Part shown: piece by piece, positions 1 through 8,700 of the stretch | How the letters are laid out: each line of letters starts with the position of its first letter | Numbering within the stretch: position 1 is the stretch's first letter | From: an uncultured Veillonellaceae bacterium | GTDB taxonomy: Bacteria > Bacillota > Negativicutes > Selenomonadales > Selenomonadaceae | Direction of reading: 5' to 3' | NCBI GenBank assembly: GCA_902766015.1 | Contig: CACXCC010000056.1 | Location: 1-41,353 of the forward strand | Length of the DNA: 41,353 nt | Notes under the pieces: generated by a model | The model's input: the letters and a program-made list of their open reading frames with translations, nothing else | Databases searched by the model: none | What the model was told of the DNA's origin: nothing | Made by a program: the position numbers and the translations under genes

Positions 1-356
1 AGATTGTCGGCACCTTCATTCGTCACATGATGATCGATATTGAGAACCGGCGCCGTAATACCCTGCATCGCATTCCCCGTACGATCCGGCTCCGTATCGA
101 GAACGACGAGTAAGTCAACCTGAATCGACTGACCTTCCGTCGGACGTTCAATGCGGTCAAATCCCGGCAGAACTTTGAGGCCTGACGGCAAGTCATCGTC
201 AATGATGATACGGACGGATTTACCGAGCTGTTTCAGAGCGGCGGCAAGTGCCAGTGAAGAACCGACGGCATCGCCGTCCGGATGGACATGTGCGGTAAGA
301 ATCAGACTTTTGGCCGCAAGCAGACGATCTGCCGCTTCTTTCAGCGAAAGCATCAT
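1..356 (-). CDS. nrnA: DHH-family phosphoesterase, NrnA-like (C-terminus cut by window edge)
   Basis: Only the first 118 codons are visible; the gene runs off the left edge. The N-terminus has the DHH-family motif HVHPDGDAVGS (about residues 23-33) and an IDHH motif (about 107-110), whose Asp and His residues bind the catalytic metals. Family knowledge: NrnA degrades nanoRNAs and dephosphorylates 3'-phosphoadenosine 5'-phosphate in the cytosol. ATG at 356 is chosen because GAGG lies about 8 bases upstream, inside the end of rbfA; a second ATG follows at once. It starts 3 bases after the rbfA stop, so it is the last visible gene of the rimP-nusA-infB operon. The rbfA-nrnA order is common in Bacillota. 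The missing C-terminal DHHA1 domain prevents a finer subfamily call. Confidence 0.85.
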   Translation of the reverse strand, partial: MMLSLKEAADRLLAAKSLILTAHVHPDGDAVGSSLALAAALKQLGKSVRIIIDDDLPSGLKVLPGFDRIERPTEGQSIQVDLLVVLDTEPDRTGNAMQGITAPVLNIDHHVTNEGADN

Positions 357-359
357 CGT

Positions 360-737
360 TTATTCCTCTTTCTGTCCGTCCGTTCTGCTCTCTTCCTCTT
401 TATGGATCTTGATGAGCAGTTCCTGAATATGGGCACTGTAGTCGAGGGATTTATCCAGTTCAAAGGAGATCTCCGGCGTAAAACGCAGACGAATCCGCTT
501 GCCGATCTCCCGGCGGATAAATCCGAGTGAACTCTGAAGCCCCTGCCAGGAATCCTTGATCTGCTGTTCACTGCCCATAATGCTGACATAGATCTTGGCT
601 TCCCGGAGATCGCCGGTGCATTCAACACCCGTGACGGTCACAAAACCGATACGCGGATCCTTGAGTTCCCGTAAAATGATCTCACTGGCTTCCTTTTTAA
701 TAAATTCCTGAACCTTCTCTACCCGAAGCTGGCTCAT
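360..737 (-). CDS. rbfA: 30S ribosome-binding factor A
   Basis: A 125-residue protein of usual RbfA length. It opens SQLRVEKVQEFIKKE and has the LKDPRIGFVTVT segment typical of the KH-like fold. RbfA binds the immature 30S subunit and assists late 16S rRNA maturation. The start is ATG at 737, with GGAGG 5 bases upstream. An in-frame GTG two codons earlier lies inside that SD and is unlikely to be used. The gene follows infB by 29 bases and precedes nrnA by 3, so it is co-transcribed with them. The C-terminal tail is charged (EEESRTDGQKEE). Confidence 0.95.
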   Translation of the reverse strand: MSQLRVEKVQEFIKKEASEIILRELKDPRIGFVTVTGVECTGDLREAKIYVSIMGSEQQIKDSWQGLQSSLGFIRREIGKRIRLRFTPEISFELDKSLDYSAHIQELLIKIHKEEESRTDGQKEE

Positions 738-766
738 CGGCACCTCCCCGGGGGATTATCCCCTGT

Positions 767-3337
767 TTATTTCTGTTCAGCGTCTTCTTTTTCTTTCTTA
801 GCCTTTTCGGCAGCTTCACGTTTCGCGGCAGCAGCTTTGTTGGCCTCCGTAATCGACGTTGCAATTTCTTCCATCGTATAGGCTTCGATAATATCGCCTT
901 CACGGAAATCACGGAAATCAACAATCGAGATACCGCATTCATAACCGGCCTGAACTTCCTTGACCTCATCCTTGAAACGGCGCAGTGAATCGATTTCGCC
1001 GTCGAAAACTTCGATATTATCGCGCAGGATACGGATCTTGGAGTTGTTGCAGATCTTGCCTTCGAGAACATAGGAACCGGCAACGAGAGCCTTAGAGAAT
1101 TTCATGACCTGACGAATCTCGACACGGCCCTGAATAACTTCCTTATATTTCGGTTTGAGCATGCCGCTCATCGCATCTTTGACGTCATTGATTGCATCGT
1201 AAATGACGCGATACGTGCGGATATCAACGCTTTCCGTGTCAGCCAGTTTACGTGCATTAGCATCCGGGCGGACGTTCAAGGCAATAATAATCGCATTTGA
1301 TGCCGAGGCAAGCATGACGTCGGATTCGTTGACGGCACCGACGCCCGAATGGACGATGGAAACGCGGACTTCGTCGTTCTTGTTGAGCTTAAGAAGCGAA
1401 GCCGAGAGTGCCTCGATAGAACCTTGTACGTCGGCTTTGACAACGATATTGAGATCTTTGATCTCACCTTCCTGAATCTGGTTGAAGAGATCGTCAAGCG
1501 AAACTTTCTTTGCTTTGATGAGGCTATTGCGCTGACGTTCGATGCGTGCTTCCGCGATGGAGCGGGCCTGTTTTTCATCGAGAACAGCGAGAATATCGCC
1601 GGCTTCCGGAACGTCGCTGAGGCCGAGAATCTCGACCGGAACGGACGGACCGGCTTTCTTGACGTTTTCACCGCGGTCATTGATCATCGCGCGGACTTTA
1701 CCGTACGTCGTACCGCAGACGATGGAATCGCCGATACGGAGCGTACCGTTCTGGACGAGAACCGTGGCAACAGGGCCGCGACCTTTGTCGAGTTTTGCCT
1801 CGACAATGACACCGCGGGCATCGCGGTTCGGGTTTGCTTTGAGTTCTTCGACTTCCGCGACGAGCAGGATGTTTTCGAGCAGGTCGTCAATACCGATCTG
1901 TTTCTTTGCCGAAACCGGAACCATAATCGTGTCACCGCCGTACTCTTCCGGTACGAGGTTCTGTTCCATGAGTTCCTGTTTGACGCGTTCCGGATTGGCA
2001 CCCGGTTTATCGATCTTGTTGACGGCAACGATAATCGGCACGTCAGCGGATTTGGCATGATGGATTGCCTCGATCGTCTGCGGCATAACACCGTCATCTG
2101 CGGCAACGACGAGAACCGCGATATCCGTGATCTGGGCACCGCGTGCACGCATAGCCGTAAATGCCTCATGACCCGGCGTGTCGAGGAAGACAATCTTCTT
2201 GCCTTTGCAATTGACCTGATAAGCACCGATATGCTGCGTGATACCGCCGGCTTCATGCGTCTGGACATGCGTATTGCGGATACAGTCGAGCAGTGACGTT
2301 TTGCCGTGGTCGACATGACCCATAACGGTTACGACAGGCGGACGGAGTTTCAGGCTCTTCGGATCGTCCTCGATCTCCGGAATTTCCGTCGGGTCAACGT
2401 CAGGCGGCAGTTCCTCGCAGGTGACGCCGAATTCCGACGCGACCAGCGCTGCCGTATCGTAGTCGATTTCCTGGTTGATGCTGGCCATAACGCCCATGAG
2501 CATCAGTTTTTTGATGATTTCGGCTGCCGTATAACTCATCTTGGATGCGAGATCCTTGACGGCGATCGACTCCGGCAGTTTGATGTGTTTCGGGCGCGCA
2601 ATCTCGACTTTCTGTACAGGAGCCTGCTGTTTGCGGTTACGTCCGCGTCCGCGGTTATTGTTGCGGTTTCCGCGTTCGTTGTTCCGTTCCTTATTCCGGT
2701 CGTTGTTGCGATCGCGGCGCGAATTATTGCCGTTGCGGTTGTTATTCTCGCCTTTACGCCCGCCGGAAGCAGCCGAACGATTGTTATTGTTTTCGTTGTT
2801 GCTGCGGTGTTCGCGACGGGAATTTTTCCCGCCGTTATTGTTGTTTTCCGCGGATGCGGCAGCGGGACGGTTTTCGCGGCGATTATTCTGATTCGAATTC
2901 TGCGCCGGCGCGCTGCTCCGCTGTGCTTCACGTTTATTATCGCGATTTTCCTCGCGCTTGCGTTCGCCGCCGTTGTCACGTTTTTCACGGACATCGCGGT
3001 TATCGGATTTATTGGGTTTATTATTATTGTTGTTGTTCTGGCTGTTTGCCGGTGCCGGACGCTGAGCCTTACGGTTATTATCGGCTTTTTCTGCTTTTAC
3101 CGGTTCGGCCGGAGTACGGTTGGCGGCGTTATTGGCCTTTTTCGGTTCGTTTGTCGTGGTGTTGGTCGTCTTTTTCGCTTTCTTGTCAAATGCCTGCTTC
3201 ACGATATTACGCTCTTCATCTCCTACCCCGCTGAAGTTGTTCTTCACTTTAAAATTATGCCGTTTCAGCATATCCAGAATGGTTTTGCTGTCCGTATTGA
3301 ACTCTTTTGCCAATTCAAATACTCTGTATTTCGACAT
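767..3337 (-). CDS. infB: Translation initiation factor IF-2
   Basis: An 856-residue IF-2, which places fMet-tRNA on the 30S subunit. Domains in order: an N-terminal IF2_N module (about 1-50); a long low-complexity linker (about 60-245); a second IF2_N module (about 255-305); the G domain with GHVDHGKT (about 339-346), DTPGHE and NKID; then the beta-barrel and C-terminal fMet-tRNA-binding domains. The linker is very rich in Asn and Arg: about 30% Asn over residues 95-237, with runs of four to six Asn. It looks intrinsically disordered and probably RNA-binding. The start ATG at 3337 has GGGGGTG upstream. It follows ylxQ closely. The Asn/Arg codons open a long spurious reading frame on the other strand. 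Confidence 0.97.
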   Translation of the reverse strand: MSKYRVFELAKEFNTDSKTILDMLKRHNFKVKNNFSGVGDEERNIVKQAFDKKAKKTTNTTTNEPKKANNAANRTPAEPVKAEKADNNRKAQRPAPANSQNNNNNNKPNKSDNRDVREKRDNGGERKREENRDNKREAQRSSAPAQNSNQNNRRENRPAAASAENNNNGGKNSRREHRSNNENNNNRSAASGGRKGENNNRNGNNSRRDRNNDRNKERNNERGNRNNNRGRGRNRKQQAPVQKVEIARPKHIKLPESIAVKDLASKMSYTAAEIIKKLMLMGVMASINQEIDYDTAALVASEFGVTCEELPPDVDPTEIPEIEDDPKSLKLRPPVVTVMGHVDHGKTSLLDCIRNTHVQTHEAGGITQHIGAYQVNCKGKKIVFLDTPGHEAFTAMRARGAQITDIAVLVVAADDGVMPQTIEAIHHAKSADVPIIVAVNKIDKPGANPERVKQELMEQNLVPEEYGGDTIMVPVSAKKQIGIDDLLENILLVAEVEELKANPNRDARGVIVEAKLDKGRGPVATVLVQNGTLRIGDSIVCGTTYGKVRAMINDRGENVKKAGPSVPVEILGLSDVPEAGDILAVLDEKQARSIAEARIERQRNSLIKAKKVSLDDLFNQIQEGEIKDLNIVVKADVQGSIEALSASLLKLNKNDEVRVSIVHSGVGAVNESDVMLASASNAIIIALNVRPDANARKLADTESVDIRTYRVIYDAINDVKDAMSGMLKPKYKEVIQGRVEIRQVMKFSKALVAGSYVLEGKICNNSKIRILRDNIEVFDGEIDSLRRFKDEVKEVQAGYECGISIVDFRDFREGDIIEAYTMEEIATSITEANKAAAAKREAAEKAKKEKEDAEQK

Positions 3338-3352
3338 TCATTCACCCCCAGA

Positions 3353-3679
3353 TTATGACTGTGACACGATTTGCAGCAACCGCTGCGCAAATCCCCGATC
3401 AAGCAGGGCGGCAACGGCGCGGTACTCCTTTCCCAGGCACGCGCCTAACTGTTCGCGTGTCAACAGTTCTATGACGGGAAGACGGTTTCGCTCCGCCGCT
3501 TCCCGATACGTTTTTTTCGATTCGTCCGATGCATCCGTCGCAATGATCAGGAGAAGCGCCTGCTTCTCTTTCACGGCTTTTTCGACGGCAAAGGCACCGG
3601 AAACGATACGGCGTGCCCGTTGAGCCATGCTGAGCAGGCCGAGAGCCCGCTCTTCTTTCGTCGCATTCATAACGCTCAT
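3353..3679 (-). CDS. ylxQ: L7Ae-family K-turn RNA-binding protein (YlxQ type)
   Basis: A 108-residue protein of the L7Ae/L30e/Gadd45 fold. It has an ALGLLSMAQRARRIVSG start region, a central LLLIIATDAS strand-turn and a C-terminal helix. Bacillota homologues lie between ylxR and infB and bind kink-turn RNA; the biological role is not settled. The ATG at 3679 is preceded by GAGGGG 6 bases upstream. It lies 3 bases after the ylxR stop. The position between ylxR and infB strongly supports the call. Confidence 0.9.
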   Translation of the reverse strand: MSVMNATKEERALGLLSMAQRARRIVSGAFAVEKAVKEKQALLLIIATDASDESKKTYREAAERNRLPVIELLTREQLGACLGKEYRAVAALLDRGFAQRLLQIVSQS

Positions 3680-3682
3680 GAT

Positions 3683-3961
3683 TTACCCCTCAGGCAGGGA
3701 CTTTTTGAGTTCCTGCTCCAATTCGTCATAAACAGACGGATCAACGGCACACTGAAACGAATGCTCAAGACCGTGCGATTTCCGCGCCGCCTCAAAACAT
3801 TCGAGTTTATGACAGATATAAGCACCCCGGCCGGATTTTTTTCCCGTCAGGTCAACGGAAAACGTACCTTCCGGACTGCGGACGATACGGATCAATTCCT
3901 TTTTCGGATGCGGTTGTCTGCACCCGAGGCAGAGGCGCTGCGGGATCTTTTTCGTCTTCAT
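3683..3961 (-). CDS. ylxR: YlxR/RnpM family RNA-binding protein
   Basis: A 92-residue DUF448 protein. It has the signature CLGCRQPHPKKEL near the N-terminus and GKKSGRGAYIC in the middle, a basic RNA-binding surface. Homologues in Bacillota have been reported to bind RNase P RNA and modulate its activity (RnpM). It begins 2 bases after nusA ends and runs into ylxQ, the standard nusA-ylxR-ylxQ-infB order. Confidence 0.92.
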   Translation of the reverse strand: MKTKKIPQRLCLGCRQPHPKKELIRIVRSPEGTFSVDLTGKKSGRGAYICHKLECFEAARKSHGLEHSFQCAVDPSVYDELEQELKKSLPEG

Positions 3962-3963
3962 GT

Positions 3964-5112
3964 TTACTCACCTTCAGACGTAAAGGATTCATCGCTCGTG
4001 ACTTCGACTTCGCTCATGCCGGCGTCGAGTTCTTCACCCGCTGCCTGCGTTTCGCTCTTGATGTCAATTTTCCAACCCGTGAGTTTCGCGGCGAGGCGTG
4101 CGTTCTGGCCTTCCTTACCGATCGCGAGGGAAAGCTGGTAATCCGGTACAACGACGCGGGAAACTTTTTCATCCTCGTTGACGGCAACGGAAACGACTTT
4201 TGCCGGGCTCAGGGCGTTCGCGATGAACTTTGCGGAATTCTCGTTCCACTTGACAATGTCGATCTTTTCGCTGCCGAGTTCGTCAACAATGGCCTGCACG
4301 CGCATGCCGCGGTGACCGACGCAGGAACCGACCGGATCGACGGATTCGTCTTTCGAATAAACGGCGATCTTGGAACGGTGACCCGGTTCGCGGGCAACCG
4401 ATTTGATCTCGACAATGCCTTCCTGAATTTCCGGCACCTCGAGCTCAAAGAGGCGTTTTAACAGGCCCGGATGCGTACGCGAAACAACGATCTGCGGACC
4501 CTTGTTCGTCTTTTTAACCTCGACGATATACGCTTTAATCCGGTCGCCGTGCTGGTATGCTTCGCCCGGAATCTGCTCCGCCGGGGTCAAAACGGCTTCC
4601 GTCTTGCCGAGATCAATGAAAACGTTACGATTCTCGATGCGCTGAACGAGGCCCGTGATGATGTCACTTTCGCGGCTGCTGAACTCTTCATAAATAATGC
4701 CGCGTTCCGCTTCACGGATGCGCTGCACAACGACCTGTTTTGCCGTCTGTGCCGCGATGCGGCCGAAATTGGCCGGCGTAACTTCGATCTCGATGACGTC
4801 ACCGATCTCATAATCCGGGCGGATCGTCTGGGCCTGGGCGAGCGAAATCTCTGTGATTTCGTCCTCCGGATCCTCGACAACCGTCTTAATGGCATAGACA
4901 TGATACTGACCCGTTTCGCGGGACAGCGTAACGCGGACGTTCTGCGCCGAGCCGAAATTGCGTTTATACGCGGAAATCAGCGCGGCTTCGATCGCCTCGA
5001 AGAGCACCTCTTCGTCGATGCCTTTCTCTACGCTCAATTCACGCAGCGTCGTCAGGAATGCCTTGCCGTTATCCACGGCCGTATTCGCCTTGGTTGTTTT
5101 TCTTCTTGCCAA
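3964..5112 (-). CDS. nusA: Transcription termination/antitermination factor NusA
   Basis: A 382-residue NusA. It has the N-terminal RNA-polymerase-binding domain (EKGIDEEVLFEAIEAALISAYKRN region), an S1 domain (about 150-215) and two KH domains with HRGMRVQAI and GKEGQNARLAAKLTGW. The C-terminal acidic repeats of proteobacterial NusA are absent, as usual in Bacillota. The start is TTG at 5112, supported by AGGAGG 8 bases upstream. This gives a short basic N-terminal extension of about 14 residues (ARRKTTKAN). NusA acts at pauses and intrinsic terminators, so it could influence the many hairpin leaders in this window. Confidence 0.96.
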   Translation of the reverse strand: MARRKTTKANTAVDNGKAFLTTLRELSVEKGIDEEVLFEAIEAALISAYKRNFGSAQNVRVTLSRETGQYHVYAIKTVVEDPEDEITEISLAQAQTIRPDYEIGDVIEIEVTPANFGRIAAQTAKQVVVQRIREAERGIIYEEFSSRESDIITGLVQRIENRNVFIDLGKTEAVLTPAEQIPGEAYQHGDRIKAYIVEVKKTNKGPQIVVSRTHPGLLKRLFELEVPEIQEGIVEIKSVAREPGHRSKIAVYSKDESVDPVGSCVGHRGMRVQAIVDELGSEKIDIVKWNENSAKFIANALSPAKVVSVAVNEDEKVSRVVVPDYQLSLAIGKEGQNARLAAKLTGWKIDIKSETQAAGEELDAGMSEVEVTSDESFTSEGE

Positions 5113-5151
5113 AATATTATCCTCCTCATCTTCAGGCAGATGATGTCTTTG

Positions 5152-5610
5152 TTAAAAATCGATATGCAGGCGGATCTGGGCGATCTGCTTGCGCGGAAGG
5201 CTGACAGCACCGTCGTCGAGAACGATATGTTCCGCGTCAAACCCGCTCAATGTGCCCGTCAGATTCTTTTTGCCGTCAACCGGCTGATACAGCGTCACAT
5301 CGACCGCCTTGCCCTGTTCGCGTACAAGATCGCGCTCCTTGCGCAGTACGCGGTCGATTCCCGGGGACGAAACCTCTAAAATGTAACTCTCCGGAATGAG
5401 ATCGACACGATCGAGTTCCGCCTCCAGTTTTTCACTTAATTCCTGGCAGTCCTCGATATCAATCCCGCCTTCTTTGTCAATATAAACGCGCAAATACCAG
5501 TCATGTTCTCTGACGTATTCCACATCGACAAGCTCAATGCCCGGCTGTTCGGCCAGGAACTTCGCGGCCATCGCCTCCACGGCTTCTTCGATCTTCTGCT
5601 GTCTTCCCAT
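5152..5610 (-). CDS. rimP: Ribosome maturation factor RimP
   Basis: A 152-residue protein with RimP hallmarks: LVDVEYVREHDWYLRVYID in the N-terminal half, then LEVSSPGIDRVLR and a C-terminal SH3-like domain. It is needed for 30S subunit maturation. ATG at 5610 is chosen because GGGAGGTGG lies just upstream. An upstream in-frame extension would run into the leader hairpin and is rejected. First gene of the rimP-nusA-ylxR-ylxQ-infB-rbfA-nrnA operon. Confidence 0.95.
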   Translation of the reverse strand: MGRQQKIEEAVEAMAAKFLAEQPGIELVDVEYVREHDWYLRVYIDKEGGIDIEDCQELSEKLEAELDRVDLIPESYILEVSSPGIDRVLRKERDLVREQGKAVDVTLYQPVDGKKNLTGTLSGFDAEHIVLDDGAVSLPRKQIAQIRLHIDF

Positions 5611-5660
5611 AAATCCACCTCCCGGATATTCTGCGTCTTTTACTTTTCTGGACATAAGAG

Positions 5661-5688
5661 GAAAGAGTGGGCTTTCACCCACTCTTTC
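5661..5688 (-). ncRNA. Leader hairpin of the rimP-nusA operon
   Basis: A perfect 11-bp inverted repeat (GAAAGAGTGGG / CCCACTCTTTC) with a 6-base loop lies about 50 bases upstream of rimP and just downstream of the promoter at 5714-5742. A long T run does not follow on the minus strand, so it is not a classical terminator. A hairpin with a stem of this kind before rimP/ylxS is, to my knowledge, a recurring feature in Bacillota (the rimP leader of Rfam). The family match is from memory and was not computed. It may act in autoregulation or mRNA stability. Confidence 0.6.
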
Positions 5689-5713
5689 AAAAAACGCTTA
5701 AATTAACGATTAC

Positions 5714-5742
5714 AGTATAGCATAGACCGTAGGGATTGTAAA
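5714..5742 (-). promoter_or_regulatory. Sigma-70-type promoter of the rimP-nusA-infB operon
   Basis: On the minus strand, -35 TTTACA (5737-5742) and -10 TATACT (5714-5719) are separated by exactly 17 bases. Each box differs from consensus at one position. It lies between the polC end and rimP and predicts a leader of about 100 bases that contains the 5661-5688 hairpin. Confidence 0.8.
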
Positions 5743-5769
5743 CGTTTCCCACGGAAATTTCTTCGACGA

Positions 5770-8700
5770 TCACATGAAGAGCTCAATCTGGTCCGTTTCG
5801 TTCATGCCGTCAAGGCAGCCATGATCGCGCAGGACTTCGATATTTGTCTTCGAGATACCCGTGCGGCGGCGCAGGTCTTCGACAGAAGTGAAGTCACCTT
5901 TTTTGCGCGCCTCGACGATACTTTCGGCCGCTTTCGTACCCATACCACTCAACGACGCAATCGGAGGCAGCAGCGATGTTTTGCGAATGACAAATTTTGT
6001 CGCCTGTGAATGATAGAGATCGACGTGCTCACAGCTGTAGCCGCGCAGATACATTTCCCATGCGAGCTGAAGTACAATGAGCGTTGCATTCTGTTTCGCG
6101 TCAAGTTTCTGCTCCTTCGACTGACGTTCGAGCGCTTCGATCTGCTCTTTAACAAAATCCTTACCGCGTGCAACGACGTTCGCGTCAAACTCGGCTGCGC
6201 GGATCGAGAAATACGCAGCGTAATACGCAAGCGGATAATGGACTTTGCAGAACGCGATACGATACGCCATCATGACGTAGGCCGTCGCATGCGCACGCGG
6301 GAACAGATACTTGATTTTCTGACAGGATTCGATGAACCATTCCGGGATTTTACCCGCGCGCAGTTTTTCGACGACTTCCGGAGCAATGCCGCGCCCTTTA
6401 CGGACTTTCTCCATCGTTTTGAACGAGAGAAGCGGATCGATCCCCTGATGAATGAGGTACATCATAATATCGTCACGCGCGGAAATCGCGTTTTTGATCG
6501 TACATTGACCGCTGCGGATGAGATCCTGTGCGTTGCCGAGCCAGACATCCGTGCCGTGCGAGAATCCGGAAATACGCACGAGATCCGAGAACTGATTCGG
6601 ATGCGTGTCATCGATCATCTGACGCGTAAACGGTGTACGGAACTCCGGGATGCCGAACGTTCCGCTCGTCGCGCCGAGTTCTTCCGGGGTCAAACCGAGT
6701 GCATCGGTCGACGAGAACAATGACGTCGTCGCCGGATCGTCAAACGGGATTGTCTTCGGGTCACGATGTGTGAGGTCCTCAAGCATCTTGATAACCGTCG
6801 GATCATCGTGGCCGAGGATATCGAGCTTGACGAGACGGCTGCTGATCGAGTGATAATCGAAATGCGTCGTAATCGTGCCGCAGTTGACGTCATTAGCCGG
6901 ATGTTGGATCGGCGTAAAGAAATGAACATCCATATCGCGCGGGACAACCATGATACCTGCCGGATGCTGACCCGTCGTACTTTTAACGCCCATACAGCCT
7001 TTGGCAAGCTTGTCGATATAGGAAATATGCTTCTTTTCGCCGCGCTCCTCGAAATATTTTTTGACATAGCCGAACGCTGTTTTGTCTGCGACGGTCTGAA
7101 TCGATCCCGCGCGATAGACATTGTCCTTGCCGAACAGGACTTCCGTGTATTTATGCGCGACCGGCTGATACGTACCGGAGAAGTTCAGGTCAATATCCGG
7201 GACTTTATCGCCGTCGAAACCGAGGAAGACGGCAAACGGAATATCGTGGCCGTCTTTGATGAGCGGTTCGCCGCAGACCGGACAGGTTTTATCCGGCAGG
7301 TCGTAACCGCAGCCGACCGAACCGTCCATGATGAATTCGCTGTACTGACAACACGGGCAGCGCCAATGCGGCGGCAGCGGGTTGACTTCCGTGATCCCCG
7401 TCATTGTCGCGATGAACGAACTACCGACCGAACCACGCGAACCGACGAGGTAACCGTCATCATTTGACTTCTTGACGAGACGCTGTGCGATAAGATACAG
7501 CACGGAAAACCCGTGACCGATAATCGGTTTGAGTTCCTGCTGCAGGCGGTCCTCAACGATTTTCGGCAGGTTTTCACCGTAGAGATAACGCGCGCGGTTA
7601 TAGGACATCGAACGGATTTCTTCATCCGCACCCGGAATCATCGGCGAATAGAGGTCATCCGGGATCGGCTTGAATTTCTCGATACTGTCATTGATCTTAC
7701 GCGGATTCGTGACAACCGCCTCATAAGCCGCCTCTTCGCCGAGATAATCGAACTCTTTGAGCATTTCCTCCGTCGTACGCAGATAGAGAGGCGGCTGGAA
7801 TTCGGCGTCTTTGAACCCCTTGCCTTTCATGAGAATGGCACGGTAAACGGAATCTTCCGGATTGAGGAAATGCGTGTCGCAGGTTGCGACGAGCGGCTTG
7901 CCGAGTTTTTTCGCGAGATCGGCGACTTTGAGGTTAATTGCGCGCAAATCGTCATCGGTCTGAATGGCCGGAAAATCTTCGCTGCGCTTAAGAAAGTCAT
8001 TGTTATGGATCGGCTGGATCTCAAGATAATCGTAAAAGTCCGCAATGCGTTCGAGCGCATCCTCCGGCTGTCCCTCGACGATCGCACGGATGAGTTCGCC
8101 GGCCTCGCAGGCGGAGCCGATAATGATCCCTTCACGGAATTCCTCAATGATACGGCGCGGCAGGCGCGGCGTACGATGGAAAAACTTCAGATGTGAAAGC
8201 GAAACCATCTGATAGAGATTACGCAGGCCGATCGGATTTTTCGCAAGGAAAATAATATGGTTCGCGCGTTTCTGCTCGAAATCTTCCTGGACAAGATAGC
8301 CTTCCATGCCGTAAATGACTTTGATGTCCAGTTTATTTTCCTTGACGGTCTTCGCGGCATCCGGGAAAGCCTGCACGACGCCGTGATCCGTAACGGCAAT
8401 CGCAGGCCAGCCCCAGCGCGCGGCGGTCAAAATGAGATTTTTGACGGAAACGACCGCGTCCATGCTGCTCATCGTCGTATGTGCATGGAGTTCGACGCGT
8501 TTCGTTTCCGCGTGATCTTCGCGCAGGATTTCTTTCTGCAGGGAAAGGCTGTCCATGAAGAGCACGTATTCGTTCATATAGGTATCAAAACGGATCGAAC
8601 CGCGGACGCGGACTTTCTGTCCTTCCCTGAGGCGCGCGAGAATGGTGTCAAATTCTTCATCTCCGCCGCCGTTTTTCCCTTTAGCCGGTTTGAAGAACTT

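Noticed and set aside
1349..2296. A 315-codon plus-strand frame opposite the IF-2 G domain.
   Set aside because: It is antisense to highly conserved infB sequence and resembles no protein family.
2306..3358. A 350-codon open frame on the plus strand opposite infB, with hydrophobic segments.
   Set aside because: It is the antisense shadow of the Asn/Arg-rich IF-2 linker and G domain, whose codons lack reverse stops. It has no SD and infB is certain.
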